Shown here: positions 1-7,818 of the stretch, in pieces
How positions within the stretch are numbered: position 1 is the first letter of the stretch
Layout: every line of letters begins with the position of its first letter
Position numbers and translations under genes: made by a program
Notes under the pieces: generated by a model
Seen by the model: the letters and a program-made list of their open reading frames with translations, nothing else
Told to the model about the DNA's origin: nothing
The model's database searches: none
Assembly: GCA_031416415.1 (NCBI GenBank)
Contig: JANOTP010000076.1
Location: 1-22,402, forward strand
Direction of reading: 5' to 3'
DNA length: 22,402 bases
Source of the DNA: JANYCO01 sp031416415
Lineage (GTDB): Bacteria > Bacteroidota > Bacteroidia > Cytophagales > Cytophagaceae

Positions 1-90
1 ATATAGCTAATTACTTTACAAATCAACATAATTAAAAATAAGTGCTATATTATTTTTAATTATGTTGATTTGTAAAGTAATTAGCTATAT
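1..90. repeat. Long perfect inverted repeat (41-bp stem, 8-nt loop)
   Basis: Bases 1-41 are the exact reverse complement of bases 50-90, leaving an 8-nt loop at 42-49. I checked every base and found no mismatch. The stem is almost entirely A/T. It lies 38 nt past the stop codon of the minus-strand gene at 128-694, so it could act as a transcript end or RNA-stabilising hairpin. A typical intrinsic terminator has a much shorter, GC-rich stem, and the sequence that would hold a U-tract lies outside the window. It starts exactly at base 1, so it may extend further or mark a contig end. Mobile-element remnant and assembly fold-back are the main alternatives. Confidence 0.9.
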
Positions 91-127
91 AAAATTTTGA
101 CATATAGACAATTAAGTACTTAAACAA

Positions 128-694
128 CTATTTCCTTAATGGATAAACAATCGTTTCATTTAAAAACCCTCTTAAAATAGTAGCCATTTCTTTGGTCTCT
201 TCAGGGTAATCATTAAGGGTAATATTTTTAATAAACCCAGTTTTTTTAACAAGAATTAGGGTATTGAATTGCGATGAATGTTCACCACCTGAAGAAGTTT
301 TTTCAATCGAGAAATTTTTAATTTTACTAAACTCAATTTTTCTATTAATAAAAAGTCTTAAAAGAAAGGACTTTCTCTTTATGGTAATACTTTTTAATTT
401 ATAATTTACTGAAACTATATTATTCCCTTTTGAAAACAGATTTAGAAATAGGATAAGTGTTATTGGAATTATTAGTGAAGTTTTGAAATAATGTAAATCA
501 AAGCCAATTTCATTATAATAGATAATGCTTGAAAATACAATAATTGAAATAATAATCAAAACAACAAAGTCTAACACTATACTTACGATTTTACCTTTTG
601 CAGAAAACGATAATATTGAATCTTGAAAAATTAATTTGTAATTATGTTTCTCAAATACTTGGTATAATTTTTTTAATTTTGGATCAGAGTTCAT
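128..694 (-). CDS. Small membrane protein with two helices, function unknown
   Basis: This 188-residue protein has no signal peptide. Two hydrophobic segments lie at about residues 36-58 and 72-88, separated by a short loop. A soluble domain follows from about 90 to the end; it is rich in alternating hydrophobic and charged residues, which suggests beta strands and resembles the small PH-like domains on some bacterial membrane proteins. That comparison is a guess from pattern only. The gene starts with ATG, 56 nt after the stop of the DUF3352 gene, and I find no TAnnTTTG box in the gap, so co-transcription with that gene is likely. The hairpin at 1-90 lies just after its stop. I do not recognise a specific family. 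Confidence 0.75.
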   Translation of the reverse strand: MNSDPKLKKLYQVFEKHNYKLIFQDSILSFSAKGKIVSIVLDFVVLIIISIIVFSSIIYYNEIGFDLHYFKTSLIIPITLILFLNLFSKGNNIVSVNYKLKSITIKRKSFLLRLFINRKIEFSKIKNFSIEKTSSGGEHSSQFNTLILVKKTGFIKNITLNDYPEETKEMATILRGFLNETIVYPLRK

Positions 695-750
695 ACTGGA
701 TTGAATTCTATAATTGCAAAGTGCTTACGATAACTTGTTTTAATTCTTTA

Positions 751-2700
751 TCAATACTCTCTCTTCCCTACCAATTCTCCACTTTCAGAATACGCTTTCC
801 ATGTTCCATGACGTTGGTCTTTTTTGAATTTTCCAGTTAATTTTATCTGTCCATTCGGATAATATTCTTTAAAAGCCCCATCTTTAAAACCATATTTTAA
901 TTCTACTTCAAAATGAATGGTGACACTATCGGCATATAATTCATTGTATTCCTTTGCATTCGGATTTTTAACATAAATATAGGGCAACTCGAAAAGTTGA
1001 TTAATGCTATCGGAATTTATTGAGGTATTCGTTGATTCAAATGTATTGTTGAAATTTTCAAATGGAGACTCAAATTGTTCGTATAATTCGCTAACGAAAT
1101 GATCACCTTCCGGCCTCAATTGAAAAGCAATATGACGGAAACATTTTATATATACCTCATTTGAGTCCATGCTAAGTTTAGTTTTGGCTGTAGCAATATT
1201 TCTAACACTTTGAAAACTATTGGGCGTATTTAGATAAATAAAGATGGTGCTTTCGTCTTTTAAATTGGAACGAAAAGACTTAAATGATTCTGATTTGGCA
1301 AGGGTTTTTTTGGCTAGATAATCATCAATAATACTTTCTAAAGTTTGTGGATGATTTGAAAAAATCACATAATTATTTAGAACGGTATAATAAGGTTTGT
1401 CGTAACGCGCAAAGAATTTTCCAAGCAGCACTTTAAACAAACCTTTTACACTTAAATAACTGATTCGATAGCCTTGATAATCGACAGATTTAAATTTAAC
1501 AGGAGTTCTTTTTCGAATCATTTTTTCGATATGCTCCAAGCGGTCTTTTGCCTTTTCAATATTATGTGCTTTAAATATTAACGCTACCTCGTTGTCTATT
1601 CCTTTATTGGCTGATTTTAATTCTAATAGAGCAAACTCATCGTCTACCCAACTTACGAAATCTTCCTGAACGGAGATATGAAGATACTTTTCTATCTTTT
1701 GAATGTTAGCTATGTATTCATTGTACGCTACTACATCCTTTTTTAAATTATCTTGTATGCCTTGATAAAAATTTGAAAAAGAACTAAATCCTATTCCTAA
1801 ATAGAACCCTGTTCTTTCGGGAGAGACTTCTATGCATTCTGTTGGCCCTTTCCCAGAACGGAGCAAGGAATTGAAATAGGAGTTAGAAGAATCTTTTAGC
1901 CATAGATTTCCTTTTAGTTGAAGTAATTCTTCTTTTTCATCAAGATACATTGCCCCAAACTTTAAATTTTCCGATAGGTAGCGTACATATTCGTTTGGTC
2001 CAGTATATAAACTTATATAAGAATTTAGCATTGTGTAATTGAGGTATATCCTTGCAAACCCTGAAGTGCCAACAACTTTAGTAGCTTCTGTTAGTATTGG
2101 TTGTGTACTTAAATTTTCATTGTCTTTTGATGTTATTGAATTTTCTAATAAATTTTTGTTATAACTAGCAACTAAATAACGTTCAATCAAACAAAAATAT
2201 AAGGTACTTTTATCTGTTTGACTATACATTTTTATGACATTCGTCTCCGCAATTTTGGTTGTCGAAAAACTTAATCCTTTTACGTCTATCGATTGTATAT
2301 AAGATTCCAAAAATTTTATTCCAGAGGCATCTCCTAAATCTGCAACGATTAAAAAATCATACTTGTCTTTAGCAGTCATGTGTGTTGAAAAAAGAACTTT
2401 TTGATTACCAATCATATCGAATAGTTTGTCGTTTGATTTGATCAACGAATCAAGTGAATTGGCAGAGGCTGTGAGAGAAGAAAACCAAGCATTTCCTTGT
2501 AAGTGCTTCCACGTTGCTGTTGAAGAGATCTGTTTCCAAGCTTCAATTGGCCGATCCGTTTCTAAAACATAAATCGGATCCTTTGGAATAAGTGAAAAAG
2601 TATTTAGTTCTGTACCTCTAGAAAAATACCAAGTGTATGCAATCCATCCTATTCCTCCAAGTAACACTAGTACGAAGAACCAAGCAAAAAACTTTTTCAT
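751..2700 (-). CDS. DUF3352-type envelope protein with C-terminal MORN repeats
   Basis: This 649-residue protein has an N-terminal membrane anchor or uncleaved signal (about residues 3-25, after MKKFF). Then comes a long region of the DUF3352 kind found in Bacteroidota, beginning near the motif IPKDPIYVLETDRPIEAW. About 45 C-terminal residues form MORN_2-type repeats, with the signatures G-x-F-K-E-Y-Y-P-N-G-Q-I and H-G-T-W-K-A-Y. Such repeats are what databases label 'YwqK family antitoxin', but nothing here suggests a toxin partner. The anchor topology implies a periplasmic or surface-facing body. A perfect TAnnTTTG box lies 42-49 nt upstream of the ATG. The biochemical function of DUF3352 is unknown to me. 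The domain call rests on remembered family patterns and is fairly secure. Confidence 0.8.
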   Translation of the reverse strand: MKKFFAWFFVLVLLGGIGWIAYTWYFSRGTELNTFSLIPKDPIYVLETDRPIEAWKQISSTATWKHLQGNAWFSSLTASANSLDSLIKSNDKLFDMIGNQKVLFSTHMTAKDKYDFLIVADLGDASGIKFLESYIQSIDVKGLSFSTTKIAETNVIKMYSQTDKSTLYFCLIERYLVASYNKNLLENSITSKDNENLSTQPILTEATKVVGTSGFARIYLNYTMLNSYISLYTGPNEYVRYLSENLKFGAMYLDEKEELLQLKGNLWLKDSSNSYFNSLLRSGKGPTECIEVSPERTGFYLGIGFSSFSNFYQGIQDNLKKDVVAYNEYIANIQKIEKYLHISVQEDFVSWVDDEFALLELKSANKGIDNEVALIFKAHNIEKAKDRLEHIEKMIRKRTPVKFKSVDYQGYRISYLSVKGLFKVLLGKFFARYDKPYYTVLNNYVIFSNHPQTLESIIDDYLAKKTLAKSESFKSFRSNLKDESTIFIYLNTPNSFQSVRNIATAKTKLSMDSNEVYIKCFRHIAFQLRPEGDHFVSELYEQFESPFENFNNTFESTNTSINSDSINQLFELPYIYVKNPNAKEYNELYADSVTIHFEVELKYGFKDGAFKEYYPNGQIKLTGKFKKDQRHGTWKAYSESGELVGKREY

Positions 2701-2741
2701 AAGCTTAAATTAAATAGGTTATTGTATCATATTGAACAATT

Positions 2742-2749
2742 CAAAAGTA
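2742..2749 (-). promoter_or_regulatory. Bacteroidota -7 box for the DUF3352 gene
   Basis: On the minus strand these bases read TACTTTTG, a full match to TAnnTTTG. Transcription would begin a few bases further on, giving a leader of about 37 nt before the ATG at 2700. I see no clear TTTG -33 element at the usual distance. Confidence 0.5.
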
Positions 2750-2836
2750 ATTGTTTTTATTTTTTAAACCTATACGATTTTGCTGGTCTTTTGGTGTATT
2801 AGAACATGCTGCCTTTATATTTTTATTAAAATTATG

Positions 2837-2844
2837 TATCTTTA
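2837..2844 (+). promoter_or_regulatory. Weak -7 box candidate for the DEAD-box helicase gene
   Basis: The bases read TATCTTTA, seven of eight positions of TAnnTTTG. The expected start point would leave a leader of about 30 nt before the ATG at 2881. The nearby in-frame TTG at 2860 would also lie downstream of the start point, so this box does not decide between the two starts. Confidence 0.25.
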
Positions 2845-2880
2845 ACGTTAGTTATACTATTGAAGCTTACAATAAGAAAA

Positions 2881-4251
2881 ATGAATTTCTCCGAACTAGG
2901 AATAAATGCCGCACTGCTTAAAGCGCTCGACGAAAATAAAATTTCAGTTCCTTCTGAAATACAAGAAAAAGTAATTCCATTTGTACTTACTACAACAAAA
3001 AATTTAGTTGGCGTATCACAAACTGGTACTGGAAAAACAGCTGCGTTTGGTTTGCCAATTTTACAGCAAATTGATCCGCAATTGATGCAAACGCAAGCTT
3101 TAATAATGGTGCCGACAAGAGAGTTGGGACAGCAGGTAGCGAAAGATTTATTTGTGTTTTCAAGGTATATAGTGCGCATTCATACAGAGGCGGTTTATGG
3201 AGGAAAAAAAATAGAAGAACAACTAAAAAAATTAGAAACGCCCAAACATATCCTGGTAGCCACCCCAGGACGTTTGCTGGACTTACTTGAAAGGAAAGCG
3301 GTAAATTTGAATTATTTAAAATTTCTTGTATTAGACGAAGCCGATGAAATGTTAAACATGGGCTTCAAACCCGATATCGATAAAATTGTTCGTGCTTGTA
3401 AATCCTCAGTGCGTAAGTTTTTATTTACCTCAACATTGCCTTCAGAAATAAAACAGACGGTAAAGCAATACATGGGCGATAAGGTAGAGGAAATACAAGT
3501 GAAACCTCAGGAATTTGTAAATAGAAATATCGAACATCAATACATACCTTATCAATATGGATACAAGTTTGAATTTTTAAAAGCTTTTTTGGTAAACCAT
3601 CCAGAAGAGAGAGGTATTGTTTTTTGTCGTACACAGGCTGCTGCAAAATTACTTGGACAACAATTAGCAGGCTTTCAAGTAGTAGCAGATTCTTTATACG
3701 GTGATTTAAATCAATACGAACGCGATAAAGTAATGGCTGCTTTTAAAGCTAAGCGTATTCAATTACTTATCGCTACAGATGTAGCTGCTCGTGGTATTGA
3801 TATTCAAGATCTGAATTTTGTAATTCATTATCATTTACCAGACAATGATGCACAGTACGTAAATAGAAGCGGGAGAACTGGTAGGGCAGGTAAAAAAGGC
3901 AGGTCTATTTGTATGTTGCAACAAGATGAAATTTTTCACAAAGATCCTTTAGAAACTACTTTACGAATTAAATTTTTACCAATAAAATTAGACGTAATCA
4001 TTGACAAATCTGAACCCGTACCAATAGAGTTGTCAATTAACATTGGTACAAGACACGAATTAAATGAAGAGTCTGTTGTAGCTTTCTTAACGCTTCATTC
4101 GGGTATCAAAAAAGAAGCTATTCGAGACTTACAATTGTATAGAACAGAAACTACTTTTGTGATTGATACTAGGTATAAAAGTCAATTGATGAATAACATT
4201 CATAATACAAAACATTTTCATCAGAAGGTTTTGATTGTGGCTTCGGCTTAG
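2881..4251 (+). CDS. DEAD-box ATP-dependent RNA helicase with DbpA-like RNA-binding tail
   Basis: This 456-residue enzyme unwinds or remodels RNA using ATP; the C-terminal domain suggests ribosome assembly. The motifs appear in order: Q motif from F3 to Q28, motif I SQTGTGKT (46-53), PTRELGQQ, TPGR, DEAD (152-155), motif III as T183-S184-T185, GIVFCRT, ATDVAARGID, and motif VI as NRSGRTGR (N328). Residues from about 380 to the end resemble the DbpA RNA-binding domain (INIGTRHELN, then a GIKKEAI helix). I chose the ATG at 2881 over the in-frame TTG at 2860 because the Q motif then begins at residue 3, as is usual for the family. Two motif changes, SAT to TST and His to Asn at the first position of motif VI, are unusual. 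The gene is divergent from the DUF3352 gene and convergent with the receptor. Confidence 0.93.
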   Translation: MNFSELGINAALLKALDENKISVPSEIQEKVIPFVLTTTKNLVGVSQTGTGKTAAFGLPILQQIDPQLMQTQALIMVPTRELGQQVAKDLFVFSRYIVRIHTEAVYGGKKIEEQLKKLETPKHILVATPGRLLDLLERKAVNLNYLKFLVLDEADEMLNMGFKPDIDKIVRACKSSVRKFLFTSTLPSEIKQTVKQYMGDKVEEIQVKPQEFVNRNIEHQYIPYQYGYKFEFLKAFLVNHPEERGIVFCRTQAAAKLLGQQLAGFQVVADSLYGDLNQYERDKVMAAFKAKRIQLLIATDVAARGIDIQDLNFVIHYHLPDNDAQYVNRSGRTGRAGKKGRSICMLQQDEIFHKDPLETTLRIKFLPIKLDVIIDKSEPVPIELSINIGTRHELNEESVVAFLTLHSGIKKEAIRDLQLYRTETTFVIDTRYKSQLMNNIHNTKHFHQKVLIVASA

Positions 4252-4315
4252 GCATAATTATTATATAGATGTTGTGCTACAGTTCGATTTGTTTACTGTT
4301 CACTCTCCCTATTCC

Positions 4316-6865
4316 TTATTTCCTTCCCCCAGTATTATTTTGTTGTGGAGCACTATTATTATCGCCCTCTTCTTTTAGATCGTCGTTGTTTACAGATTTG
4401 CGTTTTTTACGTTTATCGTCTCCTGTTAATTTTCCGATACGGTAACTAAAATTAATTTTAAAATTCATAGTGTGAAGAATCGTAGTACTCTTCTGATCGA
4501 TTACGGGTGATTTTAATTCATTGCGAATATAAAATGAAGAAGTGAAGAAATTTTCTGCGCCAAAACCTATACTTCCTTTTTTGTTGGCGAAATCTTTTTT
4601 CAAACTAAGACTATAAATTCCAAAGCCACCTTGGTATCCTTGTAGTTGAACTTGTCTGCCGCGGTAAAAGCCAAACAACTGAACCCCTAATGTTTTAGTA
4701 AGGTTATATGTTCCAGACATTCTGTAACCCGCAACCCACCCTTCGTTACTAGCTTTATAAAGAAGATTAGGAACATTGTTTTTTAGGACTGCATAATAAA
4801 TGTCTATACCACCATTTAAAGTAAATTTGCTTGAGATGTTTATGCCAGTAAAAATATTCATTCCATAAGCGTCTTCATTTCCTATATTCTGATAGGTAGT
4901 GCGAATGGTATCCTTGCCAAGGATATCGCGAACGCTTTGGATGGCATTGTTTGTATTGCGCATAAATCCAGCAACAGATATGGAAGAACCTTTTATATAC
5001 ATATTATAAGCCAATTCATAATTGTTAGTATATTCAGGACCCAATGAAGGATTTCCAATAGTTACATTCAAAGGATTTGAAGCTTGAATATTTGGGTTTA
5101 GAAATTGAATTGATGGACGTTGTATTCTACGATTAAAAGAGGCTTTTAACATATTTCCATTTTTAAATTTTTTAGAAATATTTACACTTGGTACGACGAC
5201 TCCATATGCTGGAATTGTAATTTTTACTTGGTCTTTTAGGTTTGCATCAATCGTGGTATATTCATAGCGAGCTCCAGCTTTTATAGTATACGTTTTCAAA
5301 AAATTTAAGGTGTAAGAAAGATAACCTGCCGTTATATTTTGCTGATAGTCTAAAGAATTATTTTGTTGAGTGTTTGGAGATTCTATAAAATTTCCATTTG
5401 CTCCTGATGCATAGAAATAGTTGTACCTACTCGTAACATTTCTTAAAATATTTTTTGCGCCCAATTCTAATTGTTGCGTTTTTCCAACAGGAGTTTGGTA
5501 ATCGGCTTGGATAGTTATTTCCTGATTATAACTTGTATTTTTATTTTTCAGTCGACTGTCAATTGCATTCAAATCAATACTATCCATTATAGCATTGTTG
5601 AAATCGTTTGTACGATTATTTCGACTGTATAAGCCCATCAGGTTAAATTCTCTTTGTGGTTTTTTGAATGTACGTATGTAATTTAAATTAAGATCAATAG
5701 TACCTGATAAATCAGAGACGTCTACGTTTCGGAGATTACTATTGGTTAGTGTATTATTTAAATAGGATTGTGTAAATAAATCATCTTGATTGGTCTTTGT
5801 GTTACGAAAAGAATATTTTGCTCCAGCAGAAAGTGCGTTGTATTTATTAATGTCATACTCTAAGCCTAAGTTGTAATGACCAAAAAGTCTTTGGTTACGA
5901 GTGTCAGCAGTTTGAGTGTTGACTGTTTCTGAGCCGTCGTTGTTGTTGGTTTTTTGATAATTTTCATAACTGCCGGGTACATTGTATACCCCACGTCCAT
6001 TGCCACCAAGAGAGATTCCTATTTTGCCTTTTCTATAACCACCATTTAGACCTAGACTAGATCCTCTAATTCCAGCGCTTCCATCCACTCCTACCGAAAA
6101 GCCCTCTAAGTTATTTTTTTTAGTTATAATATTGATAATACCTCCTGAACCTTCAGCATCGTATTTCGCAGAAGGAGAGGTGATAACTTCTACCGATTTA
6201 ATTTGATCTGCAGGAATTTGTCGCAAGGCATCGGCTACACTGCCTGCTGTAATAGTAGAAGGTCTATTGTTTATCAGAATTTTTATATTCTGATTTCCTC
6301 TCAATGAAACATTGCCGTCTAGATCTACCGATAACATAGGTACTTTTCTTAAAACATCTGCAGCGTCCCCTCCTTTATTGGTTGCATCATTTTCAGCGTT
6401 ATATATTGTACGGTCTACTTTTTCTTCAATAAGTGCTTTTTGCCCAACTATATTTACTTCTGAAAGTGTTTCTATAATTGTTCCAAGGGAGATTGAACCC
6501 ATATTAATAGTTTCCTTTTTGTTGCTTATGGTAAAATTTTCTGTGGTAAAAGAGTTGTAGCCAAGAAACGTAATTGTTAATTTATAATTTCCCTCAGGTA
6601 TTTTACTAATTGTAAAACTTCCTTTTTCATCACACATCGTGCCGTCTACAATTTTGTTGTTGAGTATATTTATTAAAGCAATAGTAGCAAACTCAACTGG
6701 AGCTTTATTGCTTGAATCGATAATGATTCCTGAAACTTTCCCATTGCCAGTTGGAGGAGGCGTATAGGTTCGTTTAGTAGTATCTTTTGGCACTTGAGCA
6801 AAAGTTGCCAAGGTGGTAAGAATAAACAATAGAAATATTGCTATTTTTTTTATTGGTAAATTCAT
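4316..6865 (-). CDS. TonB-receptor-like outer-membrane beta-barrel protein (OMP_b-brl_3 type)
   Basis: The protein has 849 residues. A signal peptide ends at FAQ (about residue 24). A carboxypeptidase-regulatory-like beta-sandwich covers about 35-130, with motifs KVSGIIIDSSNKAPVEFATIA and PEGNYKLTI. A plug domain follows at about 165-260, containing LRKVPMLSVDLDGNVSLRG and SAKYDAEGSGGIINIITKK. The rest is a C-terminal barrel like those of the Bacteroidota 'outer membrane beta-barrel family protein'. A charged, Asn/Gln-rich tail of about 35 residues follows the last strand. Its task is presumably import or binding at the outer membrane; the substrate cannot be read from sequence. No SusD-like partner is adjacent, so it is not part of a polysaccharide utilisation locus here. 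It lies 100 nt downstream of the RluA-type gene, and I find no perfect -7 box in that gap. Confidence 0.88.
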   Translation of the reverse strand: MNLPIKKIAIFLLFILTTLATFAQVPKDTTKRTYTPPPTGNGKVSGIIIDSSNKAPVEFATIALINILNNKIVDGTMCDEKGSFTISKIPEGNYKLTITFLGYNSFTTENFTISNKKETINMGSISLGTIIETLSEVNIVGQKALIEEKVDRTIYNAENDATNKGGDAADVLRKVPMLSVDLDGNVSLRGNQNIKILINNRPSTITAGSVADALRQIPADQIKSVEVITSPSAKYDAEGSGGIINIITKKNNLEGFSVGVDGSAGIRGSSLGLNGGYRKGKIGISLGGNGRGVYNVPGSYENYQKTNNNDGSETVNTQTADTRNQRLFGHYNLGLEYDINKYNALSAGAKYSFRNTKTNQDDLFTQSYLNNTLTNSNLRNVDVSDLSGTIDLNLNYIRTFKKPQREFNLMGLYSRNNRTNDFNNAIMDSIDLNAIDSRLKNKNTSYNQEITIQADYQTPVGKTQQLELGAKNILRNVTSRYNYFYASGANGNFIESPNTQQNNSLDYQQNITAGYLSYTLNFLKTYTIKAGARYEYTTIDANLKDQVKITIPAYGVVVPSVNISKKFKNGNMLKASFNRRIQRPSIQFLNPNIQASNPLNVTIGNPSLGPEYTNNYELAYNMYIKGSSISVAGFMRNTNNAIQSVRDILGKDTIRTTYQNIGNEDAYGMNIFTGINISSKFTLNGGIDIYYAVLKNNVPNLLYKASNEGWVAGYRMSGTYNLTKTLGVQLFGFYRGRQVQLQGYQGGFGIYSLSLKKDFANKKGSIGFGAENFFTSSFYIRNELKSPVIDQKSTTILHTMNFKINFSYRIGKLTGDDKRKKRKSVNNDDLKEEGDNNSAPQQNNTGGRK

Positions 6866-6965
6866 GTTTTAGAAAAATTGTAGTCTTTTTTTAAGGTAGA
6901 CGAACGGAATGTATCTTTATTGTAATTTATAAAATAATAAGTTGCTACAGTTACTCCTAAATTAT

Positions 6966-7643
6966 TTAATTTTTAAAATCATTTTGCCAGTATTGGTTTT
7001 TCTCAATTGTAATCTCTTCATTAGTAATTGGATGAAAAAAAATTAGCTTATATGCGTGAAGTGCAATAGAATCAATTATAAAAGGACGTTCAGATCCATA
7101 CAGTAGATCTCCTACGATAGGGCAACCAGCAGCAGCTAATTGAGCACGAATCTGGTGAAATTTTCCGGTATGTAGTTCTATGTTCCATAAATAGTTAGTT
7201 GGTGCTATTTTTTTAATTTCATATTCCAAAATTACTTTTTCGTATTCAGGCAATTCTATTTTGGATAATTGTGCTTTTTTCTTTTCCTTTTTATGCCAGT
7301 TTTCTAGTTTCCCTTTCAAGTTTTCTGGTGCAGTTTCTGTTAAGGCCTGATAGTATTTCTTTACTTTTCTTTCTGCAAATTGTTCACTTAAATTTTTTAA
7401 TACTGATTTTTGTTTTGCAAACAATACAATGCCACTTACTGGTCTATCAAGTCTATGAATGTGCTGCGCATAAATTTCTTTGTTAGGATAGATAGACTTT
7501 TTAATATATTTTCTTACTTGTTGTAGTAAGTTTGGATGTCCGTTGCGGTCAGGTTCTACCATCAGACTAGAAGGTTTGTTCAGTACAAGAATGTATTGAT
7601 CTTCAAATAAGATATGATCGGGAACATTGATTTGTATTGACAT
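6966..7643 (-). CDS. RluA-family RNA pseudouridine synthase, no S4 domain
   Basis: The enzyme converts specific uridines in rRNA or tRNA to pseudouridine. With the start used here it has 225 residues. The conserved HRLDRPVSG motif carries the catalytic aspartate (D66). The opening segment FEDQYILVLNKPSSLMV is the usual first block, and GKFHQIRAQLA with GCPIVGDLLYG is the later KxHQIRxxL block. There is no N-terminal S4 domain, so it is one of the short RluA-like proteins common in Bacteroidota; the exact target site is unknown. The open frame reaches back to 7727, but a perfect TATCTTTG box at 7674-7681 lies inside that extension, and the extra residues do not resemble the family. The ATG at 7643 is therefore preferred. 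Confidence 0.9.
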   Translation of the reverse strand: MSIQINVPDHILFEDQYILVLNKPSSLMVEPDRNGHPNLLQQVRKYIKKSIYPNKEIYAQHIHRLDRPVSGIVLFAKQKSVLKNLSEQFAERKVKKYYQALTETAPENLKGKLENWHKKEKKKAQLSKIELPEYEKVILEYEIKKIAPTNYLWNIELHTGKFHQIRAQLAAAGCPIVGDLLYGSERPFIIDSIALHAYKLIFFHPITNEEITIEKNQYWQNDFKN

Positions 7644-7673
7644 ATTATATACTAAAACAGGAAGTTGAAGGCA

Positions 7674-7681
7674 CAAAGATA
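7674..7681 (-). promoter_or_regulatory. Bacteroidota -7 box for the pseudouridine synthase gene
   Basis: The minus strand reads TATCTTTG, a perfect TAnnTTTG match. The start point would fall near 7669, giving a leader of about 26 nt before the ATG at 7643. This decides the start codon against 7727. Confidence 0.55.
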
Positions 7682-7818
7682 CTAGGATTTTAAAAAAAAC
7701 CTTCATTGTATTACAATCTGCTATCAAGTAAAAAAATAGTTGTATATTTATACTAAGGTGCCATCTTAAGGACTAAAATCTTAAAGATATAGACATGTTA
7801 ATGATTTAAGTGAGTTTG

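Noticed and set aside
751..900. MORN repeats as an antitoxin of a toxin-antitoxin pair
   Set aside because: The name comes from database labels for MORN_2 proteins. The repeats end a membrane-anchored protein, and the neighbouring small gene shows no toxin feature.
2860..2880. TTG start seven codons upstream of the DEAD-box helicase ATG
   Set aside because: The Q motif of the family starts at residue 3 from the ATG at 2881; the extra residues have no family match.
4252..4315. Terminator between the helicase and receptor genes
   Set aside because: Only a 5-bp inverted repeat (ACAGT/ACTGT) is visible, with no U-tract, which is too weak to call.
4316..6865. SusC-type receptor of a polysaccharide utilisation locus
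   Set aside because: No SusD-like lipoprotein or glycoside hydrolase is adjacent, and the barrel looks like the OMP_b-brl_3 kind.
7743..7750. TATATTTA as promoter of the LamG gene
   Set aside because: One position differs from the -7 box, there is no -33 element, and the leader would be over 60 nt; AT-rich DNA gives such matches easily.
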